DNA of 64,000 bases. It comes from Niastella sp. OAS944. GTDB lineage: Bacteria; Bacteroidota; Bacteroidia; Chitinophagales; Chitinophagaceae. Shown here in pieces: positions 36,209 through 44,818 of this stretch. The notes below the pieces were generated by a model. It did not search any database. It had not been told where the DNA came from and saw nothing but the letters and a program-made list of their open reading frames with translations. The stretch spans positions 1,364,001-1,428,000 of the forward strand of contig JANUBW010000001.1 of assembly GCA_024809215.1 (NCBI GenBank), read 5' to 3'. The position numbers were made by a program, and so were the translations under genes. Numbering within the stretch: position 1 is the first letter of the stretch; each line of letters starts with the position of its first letter.

Positions 36209-36243
36209 AAAAGCCCTTCCGATGTTTCGGGAGGGCTTTTTAA
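36209..36243. terminator. Bidirectional terminator
   Basis: A 14-bp stem (aaaagcccttccga with one wobble), 4-nt loop, TTTTT on plus and TTTT on minus. It sits between the convergent receptor and T9SS cargo genes. Confidence 0.88.
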
Positions 36244-36268
36244 TTGTGACATTTGGATACAGGAAACC

Positions 36269-38248
36269 TTACTTCTTAATGAATTTTGAGACTTGCAATA
36301 CTTGGCCATTACCATCTGTTAAGCGAACAAAATATAATCCGCCTGATAAAGATGAAAGACCATTAAAATTTATACTATTATTTGTTCCTTGATATTTTTT
36401 ACTGGCAACAGACTTGCCCAATAGATCAATTATATCAATCTGAATGTTATTATAGTTATTGTTTTTGGGCAGCGAAATAGTTAAATGATCATTTACCGGA
36501 TTAGGGTATATTTTTATATCTTTTTTTACCAGTGATTCTATTTCCCTTTCTGTACCGGTGCTAATCCTTGCATACTGTGATACTTTATTAGTATACTCAC
36601 TACTATTGCAAATAGATTTAACAGTTGCACTGTTTGCATCTGAGTAGGTGGCAGAACATGATGGCGAAGGCACCTGGTCCCCCAAGAAACCGCTGTTTAC
36701 TTGGACCTGATTTAAATTAAAAGTAGCAACGTATGGTACGCGAAGATTAGATCCTGCTACTTTAAAGTTAGCCACTATCTTGAGCATTACTTTATAAGGC
36801 ACCCATCCCTCCTGCAAATTCCATTCTGGTATTGTAGGACTGGTAGAGGTATAATATGAAAAAAGTTTTCGGTAATCTTTCACACAGCCCAGATCATATA
36901 TTTCGGATTCATATGTTTGTGAGCCTTCAAATACAAGAGACGCTTTAATGGTACTTTGCGATAAATCGAAACCGGCATGTGGATTAACTGAATAAAAAAG
37001 CGGCTCATCTTTTAACTGAAATTCTGTATCTATATTTGTTTCATGCCTTTCAGGCGTCCATTCATCAGCATACCTTATCCACTGATAATAATTAATCGTT
37101 GGTTCTTTAAGCAAAGTAAAAACACCGGCAGGGTTATTATAATAAGGTAAGATAGTAGTTGAAAGAAGTGTTTGTTCAGAACCAGGTACCACCAATTCGT
37201 TAAAAGCATAATTATATGTATAAGTTATTGTTCCCTTCCCTTGTAACTTAATATCAAATACCATTGGTTTAACTGGCTGCGAAGAATTTCCATCAAATAG
37301 AGCTGTAAAGAAGTTAGCAACAGAGCTTACTATAGCAACATTATCTATCAACGTGTTAAAGATCAATTTAAATGCATCTCTCTTTTCCTTTTCCATTTCA
37401 AACCATGTTGACTCCCCTATATTTTTACCCAATTGCAGTCCTGCATATACGTCTCGAAATATAGATACTGATTTATATGGTTGATTACTAAAGTCAAGGA
37501 AACTTGAAAATATTCCTTTTTCACCCCATCTACCATTTCCATCAGTATTTTCTCCTCCAGAAATATTTTGAATGGCAGTTCCATTAATGTCAAATTTAAA
37601 ATCACCATTATTGGAGAGTTTTACTTCTAAAACCAGCGAACTTTTAAAATTGCAAATACAGGGATCAAAATGTAAATAAAAATCACTATGATACCAGGTC
37701 AGAACGCTGTTTAAATAATAATTGCTGTTCAGTACCGGCTTTACATTATTTGAAAACGCCTGAGTAGCATATCTTCCAGTATTATTATTATAATTCTCTA
37801 ATAAGGCCGATCTATATGAATTGTCTTTATATTTTAATTCAATACTTATTGCATTGTTCTGTCCATATAGATTGGCAAAAGCTAAGAAGACTCTTAGCGC
37901 ACCTGTATGGCGGTTATACAAAATAAAATAAGGAACATCTGTTCTTGCAGTGGGAGTACCAAAATCATATTTCCATAATTCCCAGCCATCAGTGGTATTG
38001 AAATCTTTATTTGTATATTTCGAAAACTCATTAACATTTGGATTGTTAAGTGATGTTAAATAAAAAGGTGATTGTATGGTTGTACTGCCCAGGGCGTTGG
38101 TATGAATTGTAAAGTTTTGTTGCGTCCAGTCAATAAAACCGCTTCCATGAGGATTTCCTGTTATACAGGGTGCGTTGTCGGCAATCTGGGCATAGCCGGA
38201 AAACGTTATCAGTATTCCGGCGAGGTAAGCAAATAGTTTCTTTTTCAT
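36269..38248 (-). CDS. Large T9SS cargo protein, function unknown
   Basis: 659 aa. Signal peptide MKKKLFAYLAGILITFSGYAQ. The body (about 25-560) is Asn/Tyr/Ser-rich beta structure without a fold I recognise. A T9SS type A C-terminal domain (about 575-659) is clear: IKIYPNPVNDHLTISLP, LSGGLYFVRLTDGNGQ, SKFIKK. Codon use and base content are A/T-richer than neighbouring genes, hinting at later acquisition. Its ATG overlaps the TGA of the lipoprotein gene upstream in the transcript (ATGA), so the two proteins are probably made together, perhaps as a surface complex. Confidence 0.82.
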   Translation of the reverse strand: MKKKLFAYLAGILITFSGYAQIADNAPCITGNPHGSGFIDWTQQNFTIHTNALGSTTIQSPFYLTSLNNPNVNEFSKYTNKDFNTTDGWELWKYDFGTPTARTDVPYFILYNRHTGALRVFLAFANLYGQNNAISIELKYKDNSYRSALLENYNNNTGRYATQAFSNNVKPVLNSNYYLNSVLTWYHSDFYLHFDPCICNFKSSLVLEVKLSNNGDFKFDINGTAIQNISGGENTDGNGRWGEKGIFSSFLDFSNQPYKSVSIFRDVYAGLQLGKNIGESTWFEMEKEKRDAFKLIFNTLIDNVAIVSSVANFFTALFDGNSSQPVKPMVFDIKLQGKGTITYTYNYAFNELVVPGSEQTLLSTTILPYYNNPAGVFTLLKEPTINYYQWIRYADEWTPERHETNIDTEFQLKDEPLFYSVNPHAGFDLSQSTIKASLVFEGSQTYESEIYDLGCVKDYRKLFSYYTSTSPTIPEWNLQEGWVPYKVMLKIVANFKVAGSNLRVPYVATFNLNQVQVNSGFLGDQVPSPSCSATYSDANSATVKSICNSSEYTNKVSQYARISTGTEREIESLVKKDIKIYPNPVNDHLTISLPKNNNYNNIQIDIIDLLGKSVASKKYQGTNNSINFNGLSSLSGGLYFVRLTDGNGQVLQVSKFIKK

Positions 38249-39105
38249 ACTTTTGTTTTTTTTCCTACAAATAGTCGTTTGATAATGGTATTATTAGAAT
38301 CGGAATAAATGTTACATTCAATAGTTATGGTATTGGTTTTCGCATCTACCTTGCCAAACATTTCAACGCGCGGACAGCATAAAAATCTGCTTCCTGATAC
38401 ATAGAAGGCATTGTAGCTAACTTCTTCTAACATATAACCATAATACTTTTGTATGATATCGTCAATAGGTGTACAATTAGCCACACCATTTTCCTGCTTA
38501 ACTGAACAGCCTTTGGGAAGATTATAAATTCTAAACCTGTAAAACCAGTCTGTTATTCCAGATGGCGCCTTTCCATTATTATTAATTGTTACCGTAAAAG
38601 TATCCGCCGGGGTATCTTCAAAATAGCCATGCCACTTTCCAAAAAATGGTAATTGGGTTAAATATTTTTCGTCATAAGCATAATCATTAATGTTGTTCAA
38701 TTCTTTCGCATATAATACAATTAGCTCTTTATCTATTGTATCAATTCCGGTATCAGTTAAATCGCAGGAATTTCTTTCTCTTGTGGCTATTAATCGTACT
38801 GGTATTTTTTGACCCAGCGCTGGTGCCGGGAATACCAGTCGAACGTTTCTAGTATTATATGTTTCACTTCCTATTTGCCACTCATAAGTGTTGTATGTAG
38901 AGTCGCCCTCAAAAAAAACCGAAAAATTTACGACAGTATCTGATTCCGCAAATCGGCCATTTAAAAATTTATACCCAGCTTTGAAATTGGCTTTAAGCTT
39001 GTTGTTTGGATCGCAGTTTGGAGGCGTATATACTTTTTTACAGCTTACTGAAATGAACAATAAGATCAGCAAAGGAATGCTTAAGTGTTTTCCATTTAAT
39101 TGCAT
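38245..39105 (-). CDS. Lipoprotein, function unknown
   Basis: 286 aa with a lipoprotein signal peptide (lipobox LFISVSCKK, Cys about residue 22). Residues about 35-110 look like a PKD-like or other beta-sandwich (KANFKAGYKF; YNTYEWQIG). The rest is beta-rich with a CCPRVEMFG pair of cysteines near 245. First gene of a two-gene operon with the T9SS cargo; A/T-rich like its partner. No family recognised. Confidence 0.75.
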   Translation of the reverse strand: MQLNGKHLSIPLLILLFISVSCKKVYTPPNCDPNNKLKANFKAGYKFLNGRFAESDTVVNFSVFFEGDSTYNTYEWQIGSETYNTRNVRLVFPAPALGQKIPVRLIATRERNSCDLTDTGIDTIDKELIVLYAKELNNINDYAYDEKYLTQLPFFGKWHGYFEDTPADTFTVTINNNGKAPSGITDWFYRFRIYNLPKGCSVKQENGVANCTPIDDIIQKYYGYMLEEVSYNAFYVSGSRFLCCPRVEMFGKVDAKTNTITIECNIYSDSNNTIIKRLFVGKKTKV

Positions 39106-39420
39106 AATGGTTCATTTAAACCACAGAGTGGAGTATACCAGGTAAGACGATAAAATTAAGCACCCGGATGAATTACATCGGGCCGTGATAATCATGGATG
39201 TTCAGAAGAACTATACTGGGGAAATTTTCTTACGTTTAAGAAAATAATTTGAGTAGAATTTGAGTTCATAAAATAAGGTTTATAAATTGAAATTGGTCAA
39301 AAGTATCCCTTCTCTACGCCTGGTGGAGTTATGCGAATAACTAAAATTAAAAAATTGGATTTATTGCGTTTGCACAATTTTCCAAGAATACATAAAATTA
39401 ATATTGCTTAGTAATTTTCC

Positions 39421-39920
39421 GGTGATAGGTTAAAATGAAGAGCTATTAAATTGTTTCGGCGGTTATAAAAGCCATAAATGCTGCTACCTGGATATTTCAG
39501 CGTGAGTTAGTTTAAATTTCGGAGATAATTTAAAATGAAGAGCTTATAAATTGTTTTACCCGTTTATAAGTTATAAATGGTGTTATTTAGATTATTTATC
39601 CGTGAGTTGGTTTAAATTTTCCGGAGATAAGTTAACATGAAGGATTATAAATTGTTTTCACCCCATTTTAAGTTATAAGTGGTTGCTACGAAGATTATTT
39701 TAGCAGGTGAATTCGTTTAAATTCTCAAGAAATAAGTTAAAACGCAGGGATTCTAAATTGTTTTCACCCAATTATAAGTTATAACTGGTTGCTAGGAAGA
39801 TTACTTTAGCAGTGATTTAGTTTAAATTTTCAGGAGATAAGTTAAAATGCAGGAATTATAAATTGTTTTTACCAATTATAAGTTACGAATGTTGCTACGT
39901 AGATTATTTTTTCCATTTTT
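39421..39920. repeat. Tandem array, five copies of a ~100-105 bp unit
   Basis: Copies start at 39421, 39521, 39623, 39728 and 39833, with unit lengths 100, 102, 105, 105 and about 88+. Each begins ggagataagttaaaatg (variants), then ataaattgtttt...acc, then ttataagttataa, then ggttgctacgtagattattt, and ends gtttaaatttt. Each unit can fold around a dyad (ttataaattg ... caattataag). Divergence is higher in the left copies. There are no constant repeats with unique spacers, so this is not CRISPR. Confidence 0.85.
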
Positions 39921-39949
39921 AAACTTAGTTTCAGAAAAAATAATCTACG
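39898..39949. repeat. 16-bp perfect inverted repeat at the array end
   Basis: CGTAGATTATTTTTTC and its exact reverse complement, separated by 20 bp. The left arm is the tail of the last array unit, so the array ends in a hairpin. Confidence 0.8.
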
Positions 39950-40168
39950 CAGTGGTCATTTTAATCTAACTCGCCCTCATTTCAATCTAACAACGCAAAA
40001 AATGATTTATAAAGGATGAAATAAAACTTATAAGTTTATTTTTAGACTAACGGGTGCCCTATTCAATCTAATTTCTGTAAAAACAATTTATTACCGGTTA
40101 AAAACAACTTATCGGTTGGTTATTTAAACTAATTGGAGAATAAATTACATTTTTAAGCAGGCGCTTTT

Positions 40169-40981
40169 CTACTTTTTCCGCCAGCCCCACTTTAAAAATA
40201 CAGGCAATGCTTTAGCCCAGGAGCGAATATCGTGTTTGCCATCGGGCAGTTGCAGATAACGCATGTCTTTTCCTTCAAGCCAACCTTTGGCCATCAGTTC
40301 ACGCATTACATCTATAGTATCGTCAATGGAGTCAATTACATTATTTCCGTTGCGGTCTTCCGTTTCATCCAATTCGCCCGCCTCAAAAAAGAATTTCAGT
40401 TTGGGATTGTATTTTCCCTGCCGTATCTGGTTGTGCATCAACCGGTGCGTGGCTTCATTAAAATCCCTGTCTTTTCTGTCTTTCGAGCGCCACCACAATG
40501 AACCTGAGAACACACCTACTTTTGTAAACACATCCTGGTGGTTCCAAACAAGATCAAGGGCACTTAACCCACCCAATGAAAAACCGGAAAATGCGGTTTC
40601 ATTAAACACAAGACCGCTATAACGCGAATGAATATATGGTAATAATTCTTCTAAAATAAACTGTCGGTACAAACCGGCTTTGGCGCCGCGGCCTTTAAAA
40701 TCAGGGCTGCTTATCATGCCATATTCCAGCAGGCGATCTTCCCCACTATGAATGCCAACACACAACAGCGGTGTAATGGTCTCTGTTTGCAACAGGTAAC
40801 CAATCATTTTATCAAAACCCATGGCCTCAATATCCTGACCATCGTTAAACAATAATAATCCAAGCGTATCGCTTGTATTATTGGCAGGACCGTAAAGGTT
40901 TATCGTTACATTTCGTTGGAGCGCTTCTGATGGCAATTCAATCGTTTCCACCATTATCCCGGTACTAACTTCTGTTTGCAT
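40169..40981 (-). CDS. Esterase-family alpha/beta hydrolase
   Basis: 270 aa, no signal peptide. PF00756-type esterase fold: nucleophile S135 in GFSLGG, then FFEAGELDE for the acid position and GKHDIRSW for the His. Between them lies DRNGNNVIDSIDD, an EF-hand-like calcium loop that I recall in related esterase sequences. It may hydrolyse an ester of a siderophore-like or acylated small molecule; substrate not deducible. It diverges from the ATP-grasp gene with 141 bp between. Confidence 0.8.
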   Translation of the reverse strand: MQTEVSTGIMVETIELPSEALQRNVTINLYGPANNTSDTLGLLLFNDGQDIEAMGFDKMIGYLLQTETITPLLCVGIHSGEDRLLEYGMISSPDFKGRGAKAGLYRQFILEELLPYIHSRYSGLVFNETAFSGFSLGGLSALDLVWNHQDVFTKVGVFSGSLWWRSKDRKDRDFNEATHRLMHNQIRQGKYNPKLKFFFEAGELDETEDRNGNNVIDSIDDTIDVMRELMAKGWLEGKDMRYLQLPDGKHDIRSWAKALPVFLKWGWRKK

Positions 40982-41122
40982 GGCGCCAAAAATAGGTAAA
41001 TCTGCAATAGAGGTAACGTTAAATGTACAGGAATTGTACGATTTGTTTATTCACGATGCTTCCGATAAATTTGGTAACGAGGAACTTGTATTGCCATAAT
41101 GGCGACACTCAAATGCGCTTAT

Positions 41123-42109
41123 ATGAAAAAAATTGGTATTCTGTTTGGCCGGGAAAGAACTTTTCCAATGGCTTTCATTGAATGTGTAAACAGCAGAAAT
41201 ACACCTGGTGTTATTGCGGAACCTGTTCATATTGACAAAGTAATACAAGGCGCCTCTACTGAATATGACGTTATTATCGACCGCATTTCGCACAATGTTC
41301 CTTTTTATCGCTCTTACCTGAAAAATGCCGCTATTTGCGGTACAGCCGTCATTAACAACCCATTTTGGGGAAGCGCTGATGAAAAATTTTTCAATAACAG
41401 CCTGGCTGTCACCATTGGGGTGCCGGTGCCAAGGACCGTCATCCTTCCCTCCTACGAAATGCCGGCCGAAACCAGTGCCGAATCATTTGCCAACCTGGCC
41501 TGGCCTTTAGACTGGGAAAAGATCTTCAACTATGTTGGTTTTCCCGCCTATATGAAGCCCTTTGCCGGTGGTGGCTGGAAAAATGTTTACAAACTCCATA
41601 ACCAGCAAGAGTTCTTTCATATTCATAAAGAAACGGGGCAGCTGGTTATGATGCTGCAGGAAGAAATTGTATATGAAGAATATTACCGGTGCTATTGTGT
41701 TGGCGGAAAATATGTGCACATAATGCCTTATGAACCGCGCAATCCACATCACCTGCGCTATACGAATGAGTTTCATCCATCACCCGATCGTATTCACCAA
41801 ATGGAAGAAATTGTATGCCGCCTCAATCAATACCTTGGCTATGATTTTAATTCGGTTGAATTGGCCTTTCGCGATGGGGTTCCCTATGCCATTGATTTTT
41901 GCAACCCCGTACCCGATGCCGATCGCCCCAGTATAGGCGACGATAATTTTGAATGGGTGGTTGACACCGCAGCTACCTATGCCATAGAGCGGGCGCTTAC
42001 CCACAAAACCGGCCAGGATAATCTTACCTGGGGTGAATTCACCAAACGCAGTATGAATCGTGCACCAATAGGAGAAATTAAAAATGAAGAATTAGAAACA
42101 GAGAAATGA
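41123..42109 (+). CDS. ATP-grasp ligase (amidoligase cluster, half 1)
   Basis: 328 aa from the ATG at 41123 (MKKIGILFGRERTFP); an ATG 24 bp upstream is possible. ATP-grasp features: pre-domain 1-110, then YVGFPAYMKPFAGGGWKNVYKL (phosphate-binding Lys and Gly-rich loop), MMLQEEIVYEEYYRCYCVGG and the metal-binding pair in FNSVELAFRDG and YAIDFCNPVPD (E and N). It would activate a carboxylate as acyl-phosphate and join it to an amine. The last 11 residues (EIKNEELETEK) are encoded by an intergenic-type repeat, so the natural C-terminus may have been replaced. Followed by a carboxylate-amine ligase gene. Confidence 0.82.
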   Translation: MKKIGILFGRERTFPMAFIECVNSRNTPGVIAEPVHIDKVIQGASTEYDVIIDRISHNVPFYRSYLKNAAICGTAVINNPFWGSADEKFFNNSLAVTIGVPVPRTVILPSYEMPAETSAESFANLAWPLDWEKIFNYVGFPAYMKPFAGGGWKNVYKLHNQQEFFHIHKETGQLVMMLQEEIVYEEYYRCYCVGGKYVHIMPYEPRNPHHLRYTNEFHPSPDRIHQMEEIVCRLNQYLGYDFNSVELAFRDGVPYAIDFCNPVPDADRPSIGDDNFEWVVDTAATYAIERALTHKTGQDNLTWGEFTKRSMNRAPIGEIKNEELETEK

Positions 42110-42206
42110 AGAAGTAATACATATGAATAAATAAATTAAAAACCGATAACAGAAGCCAATACCTTTGTGCGGCATTGGTAACTGAGAACTGAGAACTAAG
42201 AACTAA
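42080..42206. repeat. Echo repeat running into a coding end
   Basis: aaaaatgaagaattagaaa at 42080-42098 lies inside the last codons of the ATP-grasp gene and recurs exactly at 57229-57247. The block continues to ...ctgagaactgagaactaagaactaaat, 4 bp before the ATG of the next gene. Confidence 0.7.
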
Positions 42207-42209
42207 ATA

Positions 42210-43322
42210 ATGGCTAATATCAATTTTTCGCAATTTACGCTTGGCATTGAAGAAGAATATATGGTGCTTGACCCCGTTAACCGTGAGCTGAAAAGCCATC
42301 AACAACGGATCGTTACCGAAGGACAAAAAGTGATAAGAGACAAGGTAAAAGCAGAAATGCATCAGGCGGTGGTAGAAGTAGGTACCGATGTTTGCCGTGA
42401 TGTTGACGAAGCCTATAAAGATGTTAGCCATTTGCGCCGCACCATTTCTCATATTGCCGGCGACCTGGGCTTTTGGGTTGGTGCATCGGGCACTCACCCG
42501 TTCAGTCATTGGGAAAGCCAGCTAATAACCGATCATGCCCGCTATAAAGAGATCCTCGATATTTTACAGGACGCCGCACGTAGCAATCTTATTTTCGGTT
42601 TACATGTGCATGTAGGCATGGAAAGCCGGGAAATGGCCAATCATATAGCTAATTCAACCCGCTACTTTTTACCACATATTTATGCATTAAGCACCAACTC
42701 GCCTTTTTGGGAAGGCAGGAACACCGGCTATAAATCGTACCGCTCAAAAATATTCGACAAGTTTCCGCGCACGGGCATTCCCGAAACATTCGATACTATT
42801 GAGGATTATGACAATTTTGTAAAACTATTGGTGAAAACCAATTGTATCGATAATGCTAAAAAGATCTGGTGGGACCTTCGCGTACATCCTTTTTATAATA
42901 CGGTGGAGTTCAGGATCTGCGATGTTCCTTTAACTGTTCAGGAAACAATTGCCATTGCCGCCCTGTTTCAGGGCGTATGCGCCAAGATATACAAGCTACG
43001 TTTACAAAACCTCAATTTCATTCAATACTCACGCGCCCTCATCAACGAAAATAAATGGCGGGCCAGCCGCTATGGTATCGATGGGTTGTTGATTGATTTT
43101 GGTAAGGAAGAAGAGATCAATACGCGGGTGCTGATATATGAACTGCTCGATTTTGTTGATGATGTGGTTGATGAACTTGGCAGCCGCCATGCTATTGATT
43201 ATATTACTAAAATGATGGAAGAAGGTACCGGCGCCGATCGCCAGCTAAAAGTGTTTCAACAAACAAACAGCCTGGTGAATGTTGTGGATTATATTCACGC
43301 CCAGTTTCTTGCCGGTGTATAA
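42210..43322 (+). CDS. Carboxylate-amine ligase (YbdK/GCS2 family)
   Basis: 370 aa, the family size. The GCS2/YbdK fold is a glutamine-synthetase-like glutamate-cysteine ligase relative. The hallmark GIEEEYMVLD near residue 12, then LIFGLHVHVGM near 130, WWDLRVHPFYNTVEFRICDVP near 228-248 and the late FGKEEEINTR are visible. It makes a gamma-glutamyl-type or other amide bond using ATP. Grouped with ATP-grasp and GATase genes, it points to an amidoligase pathway making a peptide-like metabolite (inferred from known comparative-genomics descriptions of such clusters). Confidence 0.88.
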   Translation: MANINFSQFTLGIEEEYMVLDPVNRELKSHQQRIVTEGQKVIRDKVKAEMHQAVVEVGTDVCRDVDEAYKDVSHLRRTISHIAGDLGFWVGASGTHPFSHWESQLITDHARYKEILDILQDAARSNLIFGLHVHVGMESREMANHIANSTRYFLPHIYALSTNSPFWEGRNTGYKSYRSKIFDKFPRTGIPETFDTIEDYDNFVKLLVKTNCIDNAKKIWWDLRVHPFYNTVEFRICDVPLTVQETIAIAALFQGVCAKIYKLRLQNLNFIQYSRALINENKWRASRYGIDGLLIDFGKEEEINTRVLIYELLDFVDDVVDELGSRHAIDYITKMMEEGTGADRQLKVFQQTNSLVNVVDYIHAQFLAGV

Positions 43323-43499
43323 TTAGGTTTGCGTTATATATTATATTTTACGCTAACATACCGGCGCAATTGTAGCAATAGTACTATATGGCCTTAGGGG
43401 CACAATATTTGATTACACTTGCCCGTTCATAACCTCAATCCAGTCCCTATATCCACATGGAATTCCCGTAATAAAAAACTTGGTTAAATCTGTTCCGGT

Positions 43500-44033
43500 A
43501 TGAAAAAATTCCTGGTTAGTAGCTGGCCTGCTATTCTATTGCTTTTTTTGATAGCGTCGTGTGGTAAAGACAAAAGTGGGGAAGAAGATCTTGGACAATA
43601 CTATCTTAAATGCAAGATAGATGGCGTTGATAAAACATTCAATTATTCTGCTTTGGCATCCCAACAAGATCTGGGCGGCGGCAAAATAACCTATTCTGTT
43701 TTTGGCAAAGCTGTTGCTCTTCCCGACAATCTTGAAAGTCTTGGTTTTTCCATTCAACTCTCAGTTCCATTTACAAAAGGCACTTACAAAGAAACCGATC
43801 CCACTGATGATTATACGCTGGGGGGTATTTACAATCCCAACAAAGGTGATGGCGCTGAGATCTATGCCAACCGGTACGATGAAGGCGATCCGTTTCAGGT
43901 AACTTTTACCGAAATAACCAGCACTACATTAAGCGGTACATTCAAAGGCAAGTTTTTTTTGTACACTACCGATCCTAATGCCGATTCAGTTATTATCTCA
44001 AACGGGTCGTTTAAAGTTAAGTTTGCGAAGTGA
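43500..44033 (+). CDS. Small lipoprotein
   Basis: 177 aa with lipobox LFLIASCGKD (Cys about residue 21). The mature part is a beta-rich domain of about 150 residues with IDGVDKTFNYSA near the start and an ITSTTLSGTFKGKF strand pair near the end. This pattern is common in Bacteroidota lipoproteins of unknown function. Not obviously part of the flanking pathways. Confidence 0.75.
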   Translation: MKKFLVSSWPAILLLFLIASCGKDKSGEEDLGQYYLKCKIDGVDKTFNYSALASQQDLGGGKITYSVFGKAVALPDNLESLGFSIQLSVPFTKGTYKETDPTDDYTLGGIYNPNKGDGAEIYANRYDEGDPFQVTFTEITSTTLSGTFKGKFFLYTTDPNADSVIISNGSFKVKFAK

Positions 44034-44056
44034 TCTCTCTGTATTCCATTATCACA

Positions 44057-44818
44057 TTAGCTAATTAGCCCTCCATTATCCTTTAATGTAACACCCGAAA
44101 GTTGTAATCGAAATGCTTCGTTGATCAAAAAGAATATCTTTTCAGCAGCAGCCTGGTAGTTCAATCCTTCGGGTCTGATGTTGGAGATGCAGTTACGAGC
44201 TTCGTCAGTTAGTCCCGGTGCAGGACGCCAGGTAAGATAAACACCCAGGCTATCGGGTGAGCTAAGACCGGGCCGTTCGCCAATAAGCACAACTACCAGC
44301 TTTGCTTTCAACAGGTAACCGCATTCGTCGCCAATGGCTACGCGGCCTTCCTGTACAATACAAACAGGCGCCACAGACATGCTGGCTTTATTGAAAAGTG
44401 GTAATAACAATTTCAATACCGGTATAGCGTGGTTATTAATGGCAGTAGCCGAAAGGCCATCGGCCAACACTACACACACATCGTAACCAGTGCTGTTAAA
44501 CTCCCCCAGCTGATCATGCGCTTTTGCGTTCAATCTTCTTCCTTTATCGGGATATTGCAGGTATTCGCTTCTATTGGCTGCCTGTGTTTGTAAAGTGAAA
44601 GAGGCGCAATGCAACGCCTGTAATTCGTTCAACAACATTTGCTGGTTCAGCACAGCATACACTGCATCGCGGGCATGAGCGTGCGCCAGCCTGAACTGTA
44701 ATAAAGCCTGCAATGGTTCAGCGGTTCCGGTTCTACCCAATGCGATCCGGGCAGCTGTATATTCTTTTAGATCGGCCCAGGGGTCTGGTTGAACGATATA
44801 TTTTTTTAAGTTACTCAT
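44057..44818 (-). CDS. eutC: Ethanolamine ammonia-lyase small subunit
   Basis: 253 aa. With EutB it converts ethanolamine to acetaldehyde and ammonia using adenosylcobalamin. Recognisable EutC stretches: TAARIALGRTG near 24-34, RLAHAHARDAV near 48-58, VCVVLADGLSATAI near 114-127 and VVVLIGERPGLSSPDSLGVYLTW near 178-200. The start overlaps the end of eutB by 8 bp. No microcompartment, EutA reactivase, EutE or EutD genes are next to it. Confidence 0.93.
   Translation of the reverse strand: MSNLKKYIVQPDPWADLKEYTAARIALGRTGTAEPLQALLQFRLAHAHARDAVYAVLNQQMLLNELQALHCASFTLQTQAANRSEYLQYPDKGRRLNAKAHDQLGEFNSTGYDVCVVLADGLSATAINNHAIPVLKLLLPLFNKASMSVAPVCIVQEGRVAIGDECGYLLKAKLVVVLIGERPGLSSPDSLGVYLTWRPAPGLTDEARNCISNIRPEGLNYQAAAEKIFFLINEAFRLQLSGVTLKDNGGLIS

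Larger units (their letters stand above)
39106..40168. other. AT-rich non-coding kilobase with tandem array
   Basis: No gene is seen on either strand. 39106-39420 is AT-rich without clear structure, 39421-39920 is a five-copy tandem array, and 39898-39949 is a perfect inverted repeat. 39955-40080 has the word caatctaa or taatctaa three times (near 39960, 39983 and 40064). Confidence 0.75.

Noticed and set aside
39421-39920. Tandem array as a CRISPR
   Set aside because: The whole ~105-bp unit repeats with gradual divergence; there is no short constant repeat alternating with unique spacers, and no cas gene nearby.
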